In this document: one piece after another, positions 17,627 through 26,004 of the stretch
How the letters are laid out: each line of letters begins with the position of its first letter
How positions within the stretch are numbered: position 1 is the first letter of the stretch
Source: Allobosea sp. 12-68-7
GTDB lineage: Bacteria > Pseudomonadota > Alphaproteobacteria > Rhizobiales > Beijerinckiaceae
Length of the DNA: 33,232 nucleotides
Direction: 5' to 3'
NCBI GenBank assembly: GCA_002279705.1
Contig: NCCO01000013.1
Coordinates: 1-33,232 of the forward strand
Notes under the pieces: model-generated
Told to the model about the DNA's origin: nothing
The model's input: only the letters and a program-made list of their open reading frames with translations
The model's database searches: none
Made by a program: the position numbers and the translations under genes

Positions 17627-17753
17627 CCGTCATGGTCGCCCCTGTGGCGACCATCCACGTCTTGCAACGTGGCTACAGACAAGGCCGCTGCCGGCAGGGG
17701 CGACCCAGGCCGAGGCAAGGCGTGGATGGTCGGGACAAGCCCGACCATGACGG
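17627..17753. repeat. Cloverleaf-like palindromic repeat (family 3) between ccrM and rnhB
   Basis: The 341-nt gap between ccrM and rnhB holds this 127-nt element. Outer arms CCGTCATGGTCG (17627-17638) and 17742-17753 are perfect complements. Inner arms GACCATCCACG (17649-17659) pair with CGTGGATGGTC (17721-17731). Left hairpin GTCGCC/GGCGAC (17635-17640 with 17646-17651) and right hairpin GTCGGG/CCCGAC (17729-17734 with 17740-17745) overlap the stems, so alternative folds exist. Only one copy is in the window. The rest of the gap contains the possible CtrA site and an AT-richer leader of ccrM. Confidence 0.82.
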
Positions 17754-17777
17754 TGGAAACGTCCGGCGACGCTCCCG

Positions 17778-18389
17778 TCACCGCCGCCAGACGCCCTTCA
17801 CCGGCGCGAAGGAATAGCGGTGCTCGGGGCATGGTCCGTGGGCCTGCAGGGCAGCGCGGTGCCGCGGCGTGCCGTAGCCGGCATGGAGCGAGAAGCCATA
17901 GGCCGGGTAGAGCCGGCACAGCCGCGCCATCATCGCGTCGCGGGTGACCTTGGCGACGATCGAGGCCGCGGCGATCGAGGCGATCTGGGCATCGCCGCCG
18001 ATGACGGATTCGCAGGGGCAGCCGAGCCTGGGCGGGTCGTTGCCGTCGACGAGCACAAAGGCGGGGGGCACCGCCAGCGCCGCCAGCGCACGCCGCATCG
18101 CCAGCAGCGTCGCCTGGCGGATGTTGATGGTGTCGATCTCGGTGGCGGTGGCGCTGGCGACGCCGATGGCGAGCGCCGATTCCGCGATCAGCGCGAACAG
18201 CTCCTCCCGCCGCGCCGCGCTCAGGTTCTTCGAATCGTCGAGCCCGTCCGGTATCGCCTGCGGATCGAGGATGACGGCCGCCGCCACGACGGGCCCGGCC
18301 AGCGGCCCACGCCCGACCTCGTCGACGCCGGCGAGCGGCCAGAGGCCGTCGGCGATGGCCTGCGTCTCGCGCTGGAAATGGGCGGTCAT
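17778..18389 (-). CDS. rnhB: Ribonuclease HII
   Basis: RNase HII cuts the RNA strand at ribonucleotides embedded in DNA and in RNA-DNA hybrids. This 203-residue protein has the signature [19 protein letters not shown] (about 21-39, with catalytic Asp and Glu in DE), the [14 protein letters not shown] helix, [11 protein letters not shown] with the third catalytic Asp, [19 protein letters not shown] with the fourth, and the C-terminal [13 protein letters not shown] block. Length and motif order are normal. It is adjacent to ccrM on the same strand, an arrangement usual in alphaproteobacteria, but separated by 341 nt that hold a palindromic repeat. It is divergent from the higBA pair. Confidence 0.96.
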   Translation of the reverse strand: MTAHFQRETQAIADGLWPLAGVDEVGRGPLAGPVVAAAVILDPQAIPDGLDDSKNLSAARREELFALIAESALAIGVASATATEIDTINIRQATLLAMRRALAALAVPPAFVLVDGNDPPRLGCPCESVIGGDAQIASIAAASIVAKVTRDAMMARLCRLYPAYGFSLHAGYGTPRHRAALQAHGPCPEHRYSFAPVKGVWRR

Positions 18390-18452
18390 AGGCGGGGCTT
18401 AGGCCGTGGGGGCTGCGCGCGCAACAACGGCTTCCACCCTGCCCTCACAGTC

Positions 18453-18483
18453 TTGAGACATGCCCCATGATATGGTACATAAT
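18453..18483 (+). promoter_or_regulatory. Possible promoter of higBA
   Basis: TTGAGA (18453-18458) is followed by TACATA at 17-nt spacing or CATAAT (18478-18483) at 19-nt spacing, just before the higB ribosome site. The nearby ATATGGTACATAAT is an imperfect dyad that HigA could bind. This AT-rich patch stands out in GC-rich DNA. Weak evidence only. Confidence 0.35.
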
Positions 18484-18500
18484 TGCTGGCGGAGATCGGC

Positions 18501-18797
18501 ATGATCGTCAGCTTTCGGGATGAGTGGCTGCGCGCCTTTTTCGTCGAAGATGTCCACGCGAAACACATTCCGCCCGATCCCGAGACGCGCCTGTTCCGGA
18601 AATTGCAGATGATCGACGACGCCGTCACCGATTCTGATCTGCACGTGCCCCCGAGCAATCATTTCGAGAAGCTGCGCGGGGCGCTGGACGGCCTGCACCG
18701 CATCCGCGTCAACCAGCAGTGGCGGCTGATCTTTGCCTGGGACGGGCGCCGCGGCGAGGCCCGCGGCCTCTATCTCGACGACCACAGCTATCGATAG
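18501..18797 (+). CDS. higB: Type II toxin, RelE/HigB family
   Basis: HigB toxins are ribosome-dependent mRNA endonucleases neutralised by HigA. This 98-residue protein starts at ATG 18501, with GGAG 6 nt upstream, and not at the open frame's first Met six codons earlier. Family features visible are the FRDEWLRAFFVED start, RLFRKLQMIDDA helices, the mid-protein PPSNHFEKLRGALDG, and the terminal HRIRVNQQWRLIFAWDG, where the RIRVN/WRLIF strand is the conserved beta-core of HigB. The gene order toxin-first is typical of HigBA. It is 7 nt upstream of the antitoxin gene and is probably transcribed from the AT-rich promoter at 18453-18483. Active-site residues cannot be confirmed by eye. Confidence 0.9.
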   Translation: MIVSFRDEWLRAFFVEDVHAKHIPPDPETRLFRKLQMIDDAVTDSDLHVPPSNHFEKLRGALDGLHRIRVNQQWRLIFAWDGRRGEARGLYLDDHSYR

Positions 18798-18804
18798 GTG
18801 GGCC

Positions 18805-19113
18805 ATGCTGACGACGAAACGCAAGCCCGCCACGGTCGGCGACATCCTGGTCGAGGAGTTCATGCGGCCGCTGGGGCTGACGCAGATCCGCCTGGCCCAG
18901 GCGATGGGCGTGCCCCGCAAGCATGTCAACGAACTCTGCCGGGATCGCCGGGGTCTCACGGCCGCGACGGCGCTGATCCTGGCACGCGTCTTCGGCAACT
19001 CCGCCGAGTTCTGGCTCAATGTGCAGCGACGGACCGATCTCTGGGAGACACTGCATTCGCCCGAGGAGATGGCGCGCATCGAGCGGGCGCGGCCGTTGGA
19101 GGTCGCCGCCTGA
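18805..19113 (+). CDS. higA: HigA-type antitoxin, XRE family
   Basis: A 102-residue Xre/Cro helix-turn-helix antitoxin. The HTH is in LTQIRLAQAMGVPRKHVNEL followed by RRGLTAATALILARVFG, then the HigA signature SAEFWLNVQRRTDLWE. ATG 18805 has AGGTGGG 5 nt upstream and follows the higB stop by 7 nt. In this family the antitoxin binds both the toxin and its own promoter, so autoregulation of higBA is expected. The pair is complete and looks functional; nothing around it marks a mobile island. The 24-nt gap to the converging radical SAM gene holds no obvious terminator. Confidence 0.92.
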   Translation: MLTTKRKPATVGDILVEEFMRPLGLTQIRLAQAMGVPRKHVNELCRDRRGLTAATALILARVFGNSAEFWLNVQRRTDLWETLHSPEEMARIERARPLEVAA

Positions 19114-19137
19114 TCCCGGGCGTCACGAGCGACCGGC

Positions 19138-20340
19138 TCAGAACAAGCTCAGCTGCGCCTTCTCCCGCTCCGGCTTGAGAAAGAGGTCGCTGCGCAGGCG
19201 TGTTCGCGCGCCGTTGAAGCCCAGTCGCTCCGCCGCCATCTCGAAGCGCCGGCCGATCATCCAGGCGTAGGGGCCGGAGCCGACCTGGCGCTGGCCCCAG
19301 GCGGCATCGTAATCCTTGCCGCCGCGTGTCGAGCGGATCAGCGAGACGACATGGCGCAGCTTGTCGGGGTGATGGGTCAGGAGCCAGTCCTGCACGAGGT
19401 CCTTCACCTCCAGCGGCAGGCGCAGCAGCACATAGCCGGCCTCGCGGGCACCGGCCGCCTTCGCCGCGTCGAGGATGCGCTCGATCTCGTGCTCGTTGAT
19501 CGCCGGGATGATCGGGGCGACCAGCACCGTCACCGGGATGCCCGCGTCGGACAGCGCCTTCACCGTCTCCAGCCGCTTGGCCGGCGAGGCGGCGCGCGGC
19601 TCCATGCCGCGGGCGACCTTGGGGTCGAGCGTGGTGATCGAGATCGCGACCTTCGCCAGCCCCTTGGCGGCCATGGGTGCGAGGATGTCGATGTCGCGCT
19701 GGACCAGTGCCGATTTGGTGACGATGCCGACCGGGTGGTTGAACTTGGCGAGAACCTCCAGGATCTGGCGCATGATGCGCAGCTTCTTCTCGATGGGCTG
19801 ATAGGCGTCGGTGTTGGTGCCGATCGCGATGGTGCGCGGCTGGTAGGAGGGCGCCGACAATTCCTTCTCCAGCAGGATCGCGGCGTCGGGCTTGGCGGTC
19901 AGCCTGCTCTCGAAATCCAGCCCCGGCGACAGGCCGAGATAGGCATGGCTCGGCCGCGCGAAGCAGTAGACGCAACCATGCTCGCAGCCGCGATAGGGGT
20001 TGATCGAGCGGTCGAAGGAGATGTCGGGAGACTCGTTCTTCGTGATGATGGTGCGCGGCTTCTCGACCGCGACCTCGGTCCTGAAGGCCGGGAGCTCGCC
20101 GAGCGAACCCCAGCCATCATCCTCGCTGATGCGCTGCTGCGCCTCGTAGCGGCCACCGGGATTGATGGTGGCGCCCCGGCCGCGCCGGCGCTCGGGATCG
20201 ATGCGGTGGCCGGCATAGGCCAGCGGATCGACCGGCGCCACGCGCGCCGACACCGACAGCGGCGCGGCACCGGCCTGTTTCAGCGGCTGGGCCGCAATCG
20301 GTCTCGAAGAGGGCCTGCTCTGGAGCATGGCGCGGAACAT
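19138..20340 (-). CDS. Radical SAM protein, PA0069/SplB-like family
   Basis: A 400-residue radical SAM enzyme of the PA0069/Rv2578c family, related to spore photoproduct lyase. The Cx3Cx2C cluster is in INPYRGCEHGCVYCFARP (about residues 115-132). Other typical blocks are NTDAYQPIEKKLRIMRQIL, VGIVTKSALVQRDID and the C-terminal MIGRRFEMAAERLGF. The substrate is not established for the family, and the spore photoproduct lyase relation is by homology only. The gene has a perfect GAAC-N7-GAAC SOS box 46-60 nt upstream of its ATG, which would place it under LexA control and is consistent with a DNA-repair role. The start at 20340 is taken because no better start with a ribosome site was found. It converges with higA. 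Confidence 0.9.
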   Translation of the reverse strand: MFRAMLQSRPSSRPIAAQPLKQAGAAPLSVSARVAPVDPLAYAGHRIDPERRRGRGATINPGGRYEAQQRISEDDGWGSLGELPAFRTEVAVEKPRTIITKNESPDISFDRSINPYRGCEHGCVYCFARPSHAYLGLSPGLDFESRLTAKPDAAILLEKELSAPSYQPRTIAIGTNTDAYQPIEKKLRIMRQILEVLAKFNHPVGIVTKSALVQRDIDILAPMAAKGLAKVAISITTLDPKVARGMEPRAASPAKRLETVKALSDAGIPVTVLVAPIIPAINEHEIERILDAAKAAGAREAGYVLLRLPLEVKDLVQDWLLTHHPDKLRHVVSLIRSTRGGKDYDAAWGQRQVGSGPYAWMIGRRFEMAAERLGFNGARTRLRSDLFLKPEREKAQLSLF

Positions 20341-20385
20341 CCCTGAAAATCACCGGGAATCGACGATTCCTCTGCGGATTAATGT

Positions 20386-20400
20386 GAACATACAGAGAAC
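20386..20400. promoter_or_regulatory. SOS (LexA) box, GAAC-N7-GAAC
   Basis: GAACATACAGAGAAC is a perfect copy of the alphaproteobacterial SOS box (GTTC-N7-GTTC on the minus strand). It lies between the radical SAM gene (46 nt from its ATG) and the divergent 20453 gene (53 nt from its ATG). On the minus strand a possible -35 TTGCAA and AT-rich -10 flank the box. Either or both genes could be LexA-repressed. Confidence 0.7.
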
Positions 20401-20452
20401 AAATTGCAAGTGACAGGATTGCGACATGCTGCGCTGCGACATAAGGAGGCGC

Positions 20453-20941
20453 ATGCTCACAGCGGTCATACGCAGCGCCGGCTCGTCCGAGGCTCTCGCG
20501 GCCACCTTCTCCGTCCTGATCCCGGCCGTGGCGGACGGTTTCCTCGGCCACGCCGTGGTTCTCGACGCCGCCGGCGATGCCACGATCGAGCGGATCGCGG
20601 ACGCGACGGGGGCGCGCTATCTGCGTGCCGGCGGCGCGGACAGCTGGCCGGCGGGCGCGGCCGAGGCGCGCGGCGACTGGCTTGTCCTGCTCGAGGAAGG
20701 CGATGTGCCGCAGGCCCACTGGCCGCAGGCGGTGGAGCGCCATCTGCTGCTCGCCCCGGACAGGCCTGCGCTGATCCCGCTGCGCGGCTTCGCGCAATCG
20801 CTGCGCGAACGCGCCGGCGTCTCCTTCGGGCCGCACCGGTTGCGGGCGGGGCTGGTGCTGCCGAAGAGCCATGCGTTGTCAGGCCGGCTCGGGGCGGCGC
20901 CGCAGCGCCTGTCTGTAGGGCGCGAACGGGCGGCGGGCTGA
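20453..20941 (+). CDS. Glycosyltransferase family 2-like or hypothetical protein
   Basis: A 162-residue protein. ATG 20453 is chosen because AAGGAGG lies 3-9 nt upstream; an ATG at 20426 lacks this. The sequence LTAVIRSAGSSEALAATFSVLIPAVADGFLGHAVVLDAAGD, then EARGDWLVLLEEGDVPQAHW, recalls the N-terminal nucleotide-sugar fold of family 2 glycosyltransferases, where an acidic D/E-G-D motif in DWLVLLEEGDVP would be the analogue of DxD; it is too short for a complete enzyme. I am not certain of the family. It precedes the dciA-dsbA-smc cluster by 43 nt and may share the SOS-box region as promoter. The alternative is a lineage-specific hypothetical protein. Confidence 0.65.
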   Translation: MLTAVIRSAGSSEALAATFSVLIPAVADGFLGHAVVLDAAGDATIERIADATGARYLRAGGADSWPAGAAEARGDWLVLLEEGDVPQAHWPQAVERHLLLAPDRPALIPLRGFAQSLRERAGVSFGPHRLRAGLVLPKSHALSGRLGAAPQRLSVGRERAAG

Positions 20942-20984
20942 GGCGGCGGCTTGCGCCGCAGCCCGCCCGGCCGCACAATCGCGC

Positions 20985-21482
20985 ATGGCCGTCAAACCCC
21001 TCGCAGACCTGATCGACGATTTGCTGGCGCCGGCGCTGGCCGCGCAGGGCTTCGCTGGGCGGGCCGTCGTGGCACTCTGGCCGGAGATCGTCGGCGAGCG
21101 GCTGGCGGCGCGCTCGCGCCCGCTCAAGATCGACTGGCCGCGCCGCCGGCCGGCTCCCGGCGAGGCGTCCGAGCCGGCGACCATGGTGGTGCGGGTCGAA
21201 GGCGCCTTCGCGCTCGACATGCAGCAGCTCGCGCCGATCGTGATCGAACGCGTCAACACCCATCTCGGCTGGCGTGCGGTCGGCAAGCTCGTGCTGAAGC
21301 AGGGGCCGGTGGACGCTCCGGTCGCGGCAGCCGCACGCCGCCCGACCGATCCCGCCCTGCTGGCGCGCATGGAGCGCCAGGTCGCCGGCGTCGAGGGCGA
21401 GGCGCTGCGGGCCTGCCTCGCGCGGCTCGGGGCCCATGTGGCGGAGCGCGCGGCGCGGCAGCGTCCCGACACAGCTTCGTGA
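20985..21482 (+). CDS. DUF721 / DciA-like protein
   Basis: A 165-residue DUF721 protein. The N-terminal PLADLIDDLLAPALAAQGF and WPEIVGERLAARSRPLKIDW, followed by LDMQQLAPIVIERVNTHLGW, match the family, in which DciA loads or recruits the replicative helicase DnaB in bacteria without DnaC. Whether this rhizobial member serves helicase loading is inference. The C-terminus (about 110-165) is a helical Ala/Arg-rich extension. It is followed 107 nt downstream by a DsbA-like gene and then smc, the usual order in this group, where mutY is also often close. The role is probably in chromosome replication. The start ATG 20985 lacks a strong ribosome site. Confidence 0.8.
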   Translation: MAVKPLADLIDDLLAPALAAQGFAGRAVVALWPEIVGERLAARSRPLKIDWPRRRPAPGEASEPATMVVRVEGAFALDMQQLAPIVIERVNTHLGWRAVGKLVLKQGPVDAPVAAAARRPTDPALLARMERQVAGVEGEALRACLARLGAHVAERAARQRPDTAS

Positions 21483-21589
21483 GGGATGCGCGGCGGCGCG
21501 GTGACGATCTTGCCACAATCATCCGCGCCTCTATAGGACCGGCAACCGGGCTTCGTCCCACGACACGCGCATTTTCAGGAACCACGACG

Positions 21590-22210
21590 ATGACGAACAG
21601 GCGACAGCTTCTGACGGCGACGGCCGGACTCGCGGCCGCCGCGATGCTGGGCGCGCCCGCGGCCCAGGCCCAGGCCGACCTCACCACACCCGGCCCGCTC
21701 GGCGATGTCTGGATCGGCTCGCCGGACGCCAAGGTCTCCATCATCGAATACGCCTCGCTGACCTGTGGCCATTGCGCGACCTTCCACAAGGACACCTGGC
21801 CGGCGCTGAAGGCGAAGTACATCGACACCGGCAAGGTGCGCTTCACGCTGCGGGAATTCCCGCTCGACCCGCTGGCGACGGCCGGCTTCATGCTGGCGCG
21901 CTGCAACGGCAACGACAAGTACACGGCGATGACGGACCTGCTCTTCGCCCAGCAGAAGGTCTGGGCCTTCACCGACAAGCCGGTCGATGCGTTGTCGGCG
22001 ATGGTGAAGCAGGCCGGTTTCACACAGGATTCGTTCGAAGCCTGCTTGAAAAGGCAGGATATCTATGACGCCGTCACGGTCGTGAAGGATCGTGGGGCCA
22101 AGGCCGGTGTCGACTCCACGCCGACCTTCTTCATCAACGGGCAGAAGCGTACAGGTGCGCTCTCGATTGTCGAATTCGACAAGATCCTCGAGCCGCTTCT
22201 GGCGGGCTGA
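21590..22210 (+). CDS. DsbA-family thiol:disulfide oxidoreductase
   Basis: A 206-residue thioredoxin-fold protein. The frame is open upstream to 20951, but ATG 21590 (MTNRRQLLTATAGLAAAAML) starts an export signal with an Arg-Arg pair, so it may use Tat or Sec; cleavage is likely after AQAQA (about 25-29). The active site is CGHC (Cys59-Cys62) in EYASLTCGHCATFHKDTW, and the cis-Pro loop is STPTFFINGQK near residue 178. It would oxidise or isomerise disulfides in the periplasm; a DsbA-like oxidase is more likely than a DsbC-type isomerase, but this is uncertain. It lies between the DUF721 gene and smc, a common alphaproteobacterial arrangement. A palindromic repeat follows. Confidence 0.9.
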   Translation: MTNRRQLLTATAGLAAAAMLGAPAAQAQADLTTPGPLGDVWIGSPDAKVSIIEYASLTCGHCATFHKDTWPALKAKYIDTGKVRFTLREFPLDPLATAGFMLARCNGNDKYTAMTDLLFAQQKVWAFTDKPVDALSAMVKQAGFTQDSFEACLKRQDIYDAVTVVKDRGAKAGVDSTPTFFINGQKRTGALSIVEFDKILEPLLAG

Positions 22211-22242
22211 GGGCGTTCGCCCTTGCCGACCCAACCGCCACA

Positions 22243-22344
22243 TCATCCCGGCCGCAGCACAGCGGTGCGCCGGGATCCATCGTAGGGACCTGCGCCCTCC
22301 GATGGATCCCGGAGCGGCACGTCTTCGCCGCTTGTCCGGGATGA
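22243..22344. repeat. Cloverleaf-like palindromic repeat (family 2), copy B
   Basis: Between dsbA-like and smc lies a second copy of the element seen at 2894-3001. Outer arms TCATCCCGG (22243-22251) pair with 22336-22344. The inner 13-bp stem CCGGGATCCATCG (22270-22282) pairs with 22300-22312. The side hairpins are CCGC/GCGG on the left and AGCGGC/GCCGCT on the right. The stems agree with copy A while the loops differ, as expected of a dispersed, structurally maintained repeat. It ends 28 nt before the smc start. Confidence 0.88.
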
Positions 22345-22372
22345 CCGGCGCGGATGGTGCAGGAGCGCGCCG

Positions 22373-25300
22373 ATGCAGCTGACGCGCCTCAGACTCACCG
22401 GCTTCAAGACCTTCGTCGAGCCGACGGAGTTCCGGATCGAGCCCGGCCTGACCGGCATCGTCGGCCCCAATGGCTGCGGCAAGTCCAATCTCGTCGAAGC
22501 CCTGCGCTGGGTGATGGGCGAGAGCTCGTTCAAGAACATGCGCGGCTCGGGGATGGATGACGTCATCTTCGCGGGCTCGAACGAGCGCCCCGGCCGCAAC
22601 ATGGCCGAAGTCGCGCTGACGCTGGACAACAGCGACCGCAAGGCCCCTTCCGCCTTCAACGAGACCGACGTGCTCGAGATCACGCGCCGGATCGAGCGCG
22701 AGGAAGGCTCGACCTACCGCGTCAACGGCAAGGAGGTGCGCGCCAGGGACGTGCAACTGCTCTTCGCCGATGCGGCGACCGGCGCCCGTTCGCCCGCCCT
22801 GGTGCGACAGGGCCAGATTGCCGAGATCATCTCCGCCAAGCCGCAGTCGCGCCGGCGCATCCTCGAAGACGCGGCCGGCATCGCGAGCCTCCACAGCCGC
22901 CGCCACGAGGCCGAGCTGCGGCTGCGCGGCGCGGAAGAGAACCTGACCCGCCTCGAGGACGTGCTGGGCGAGATCGACGGACAGATCGACTCGCTGCAGC
23001 GGCAGGCGCGGCAGGCTTCGCGCTATCGCAGCCTCGCCGCCGACATCCGCCGGGCCGAGGCGACGCTGGCGCTGATCGCGCACCATCTGGCGCGCGGCCA
23101 GGAGGCGGAGGCCGAGCGGGCGCTGGAGGCGGCGGTGCGCCTCGTCGCCGAACGCACCGGCCTGCAGGCGGAAGCCGCCAGGCACCAGGCCGTGGCGGCG
23201 CATGGGCTGCCGGGGCTGCGCGAGGGCGAGGCGGCCGCCGCGGCGGCGCTGGTGCGGCTGAAGCGCGGTCTCGACGAGCTGGAAGCGGAGAACCGGCGCG
23301 CCCGGCAGCGGGCGGAGGAGCTCGACCGGCGCCTGGCCGAACTCCACGGCGATCTCGGCCGGCAGGACACCGTCGCGCGCGACGCCGCCGAGAGCCTGGC
23401 GCGGCTGGCGCAGGAGGATGCGGCGCTGGCCCAAGAGAGCGAGGGGTCAGCCGGCAGTGCCGAGGCCGCCGCGGCCGTGCTGGCGCAGGCGGAGGCCGCC
23501 CTTTCGGCGGCAGAGGCTGACCATGGCGCCGCGCAGGGCGCGCTGTCCGAGCTCGCGGCGCGGCGCGGCGCGCTCGAGCGGGCGCTGCGCGAGGGCCGTG
23601 AGCGCGAGGCGCGGGCGCAGCAGGAACGCGACCGCCTCCTGCGCGACCAGGCCGCGCTCGATGCCGGCAGCGCCGCGCTGCCACTGGAGCCGCTGCAGAC
23701 CGCCGTCGCGGCGGCCGAGGTTGCGCTGCGCGAAGCCGATGCCGCGGCCATGCAGGCGCGGACGGCGCTGGCCGCGTCGCGCGAGCGCGAGACGCAGTTG
23801 CGGGCTCCTCTGGCCGAGGCCGACCGCGCCGCCCAGCGGCTCGACACCGAGATCCGCACGCTGCGGAAGCTCCTCGCCCCCGCGAGCGGCGACCGCTGGC
23901 CGGCAGTGCTGGAAGCCCTCAGCGTGGCGAAGGGCTACGAGGTCGCGCTCGGCGCCGCGCTCGGCGACGATCTCGACGCGGCCACCGATGCCGCCGCGCC
24001 CAGCCACTGGCTCGACACCGGCGGCGGCGAGACGGACCCGGCCCTGCCGGCAGGCGCCGAGCCGCTGGCGGCGCATGTGCGCGGACCGGCGGCCCTGCGG
24101 CGGCGACTCGCCCAGATCGGCGTCGTCGCGCGCGGCGACGGGCCCCGCCTGCGCGCGCTGCTGCGGCCGGGCCAGCGGCTGGTGTCGCGCGAGGGCGATC
24201 TCTGGCGCTGGGACGGCCTGACCGGGGCGGCCGAGGCGCCCTCCCCCGCCGCCCGCCGGCTCGCCGAGAAGAACCGCCTCGGCGATCTCGAACAGGCGGC
24301 CCAGGCGGGCTCGGGCTGCGGCCCAGGCCGAGGCGGCGACGCTCGAGACGGCGCGGCTGGCCCGCCGCGCGCTCGACCTGGCGCGCGAGCGCTTCGCCGC
24401 CGCGGAGCGCAAGGCCGGCGAGGTTGCCGCGAGACGATCGGCCCTGAGCGAGGCGATCGGCCGGCTCGGACAGACGATGGCCGAAGCCGCGGCCCATGCC
24501 ACCGCGCAGGACCAGGCGCTGACCGAGCTGCCGGCCTCCGCCGCGCTCGAAAGCCGGCTGCTCGAGGCGCGCGTGGCGCTGGGCGAGCGGCGCATCGCGG
24601 CGTCCGATGCCCGGGCGCGGATGCAGACGCTGAAGCGCGAGGCGGAACTGCGCGCCCAGCGCCGCCAGGCGATCGCCGCCGACACCGGCGCCTGGCGCGA
24701 GCGGGCCGCGCGCAGCGGCCAGACCGCCGGGGAGACGCGCCGGCGCATCGAGATGGTCACCGCCGAGCGGGCCGCGCTGCTGGAGGCGCCCGACACCTTC
24801 CTGAGCGAGCGGCGCCGGCTCGTCGCGCAGATCGAGGAGGCGGAGACGCAGCGCCGCGCCGCGGCCGATCGTCTCGCCCAGGGCGAGGCGGCGCTGGCCG
24901 AGGCCGACCGGCAGGCGCGGATCGCGCTGGAGGGGCTGGCCGGTGCGCGCGAGACGCGGGCGGCGGCGGAGGCCAAGCGGGAAGCGGCGCGCCAGCGCGT
25001 CGCCGATGTCGCCCGCCAGATCGAGGAGGGGCTGGAGACGAGCCTCGACCGGCTGGCGACCCTTGCCGGGCTGAAGGCCGGGGACAGCCCGCCGGCGCAG
25101 GAGGAGGTCGAGCGACGGCTCGCCGGGCTGAAGGCCGAGCGCGAGCGGCTCGGCGCCGTCAATCTGCGCGCCGAGGACGAGCTGACCGAGATCCGGGGCA
25201 AGCGCGAGGGGCTGACGGCCGAACGCGACGATCTCAGCGAGGCGGTGCGGCGGCTGCGCCAGGCGATCAGCGCCCTCAACCGGGAGGGCCGCGAGCGCCT

Positions 25301-25775
25301 GCTCGCCGCCTTCGAGATCGTCAACGGCCAGTTCCAGCGGCTTTTTTCCGTGCTGTTCGGCGGCGGCATGGCCGAGCTCAAGCTGGTCGATGCGGAGGAC
25401 CCGCTCGATGCCGGGCTCGAGATCTTCGCGCGCCCGCCCGGCAAGAAGACGCAGGTGATGACCTTGCTCTCGGGCGGCGAGCAGGCGCTGACCGCGACCG
25501 CGCTGATCTTCGCGGTGTTCCTGACCAACCCCTCGCCGATCTGCGTGCTCGACGAGGTCGACGCGCCGCTCGACGACGCCAATGTCGAGCGCTACTGCGA
25601 CCTGCTCGACGAGATGGCGCGCGAGACGCGCACGCGCTTCATCCTGATCACCCACAATCCGATCACGATGGCGCGGATGGACCGGCTCTTCGGCGTGACG
25701 ATGGCCGAACGCGGTGTCAGCCAGATGGTCTCCGTCGATCTCGCCACGGCCGAGCGCATCCGGGACGCGGTCTGA
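22373..25775 (+). CDS. smc: Chromosome segregation ATPase SMC, with one frameshift
   Basis: SMC dimers, with ScpA and ScpB, compact and separate chromosomes. The N-terminal ABC head has [16 protein letters not shown] and Walker [11 protein letters not shown] (about 30-39). Long coiled coil follows, then a hinge at about residues 500-620, and a second coil. The C-terminal head has signature [16 protein letters not shown], Walker [11 protein letters not shown] and a final D-loop region. The reading frame breaks at 24307-24309, where an extra G in GGG shifts out of frame: frame 2 codes before it and frame 0 after it. Removing one G yields 1133 residues, a normal length for this class. It is either a sequencing error or a real disruption. 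SMC is next to the DsbA-like gene as in related bacteria. Confidence 0.92.
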
Positions 25776-25875
25776 GCGCTGAAAAAAGGCCACAATCGCC
25801 TTCGCAATGCGGCAAGAATGCCGGTTTTCTCCGAATTTATAGGTATTCCAATGCCTTAGGCCGCTTCGGCCTGCC

Positions 25876-25904
25876 TTGACAGCATCCGGGGCGGGCAATA
25901 AAGG
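25876..25904 (+). promoter_or_regulatory. Possible promoter of the atp operon
   Basis: TTGACA (25876-25881) is an exact -35 match, with a weak -10 (ATAAAG or TAAAGG) 16-17 nt downstream, about 100 nt before the atpI start. The 229-nt gap between smc and atpI also holds GGCCGCTTCGGCC, a small hairpin at about 25859-25871 that could end the smc transcript, but no U-tract is attached. Confidence 0.4.
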
Positions 25905-26004
25905 AGGCCGTGCTGACGACGGCTCGATGCGCGGGGCGCGGACAGGGATCGTGTGGCTTTTTGCAGGATCGTGGCAGCGTCACGATCATGGAGGAGCTGC
26001 TGCC

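Noticed and set aside
24300-24330. Programmed ribosomal frameshift in smc
   Set aside because: No slippery heptamer or known stimulatory structure is seen; single-base error or mutation explains it more simply.
23919-25898. A 659-codon minus-strand frame and a 711-codon one at 23447-25582
   Set aside because: Both are antisense to smc and are low-complexity Arg/Ala/Ser-rich; SMC coiled coil yields such frames.
25876-26004. Longer AtpI starting at ATG or at other Met upstream of 26005
   Set aside because: The extra 43 residues are Arg/Gly-rich and not seen in AtpI; the GTG at 26005 has GGAGGAG upstream.
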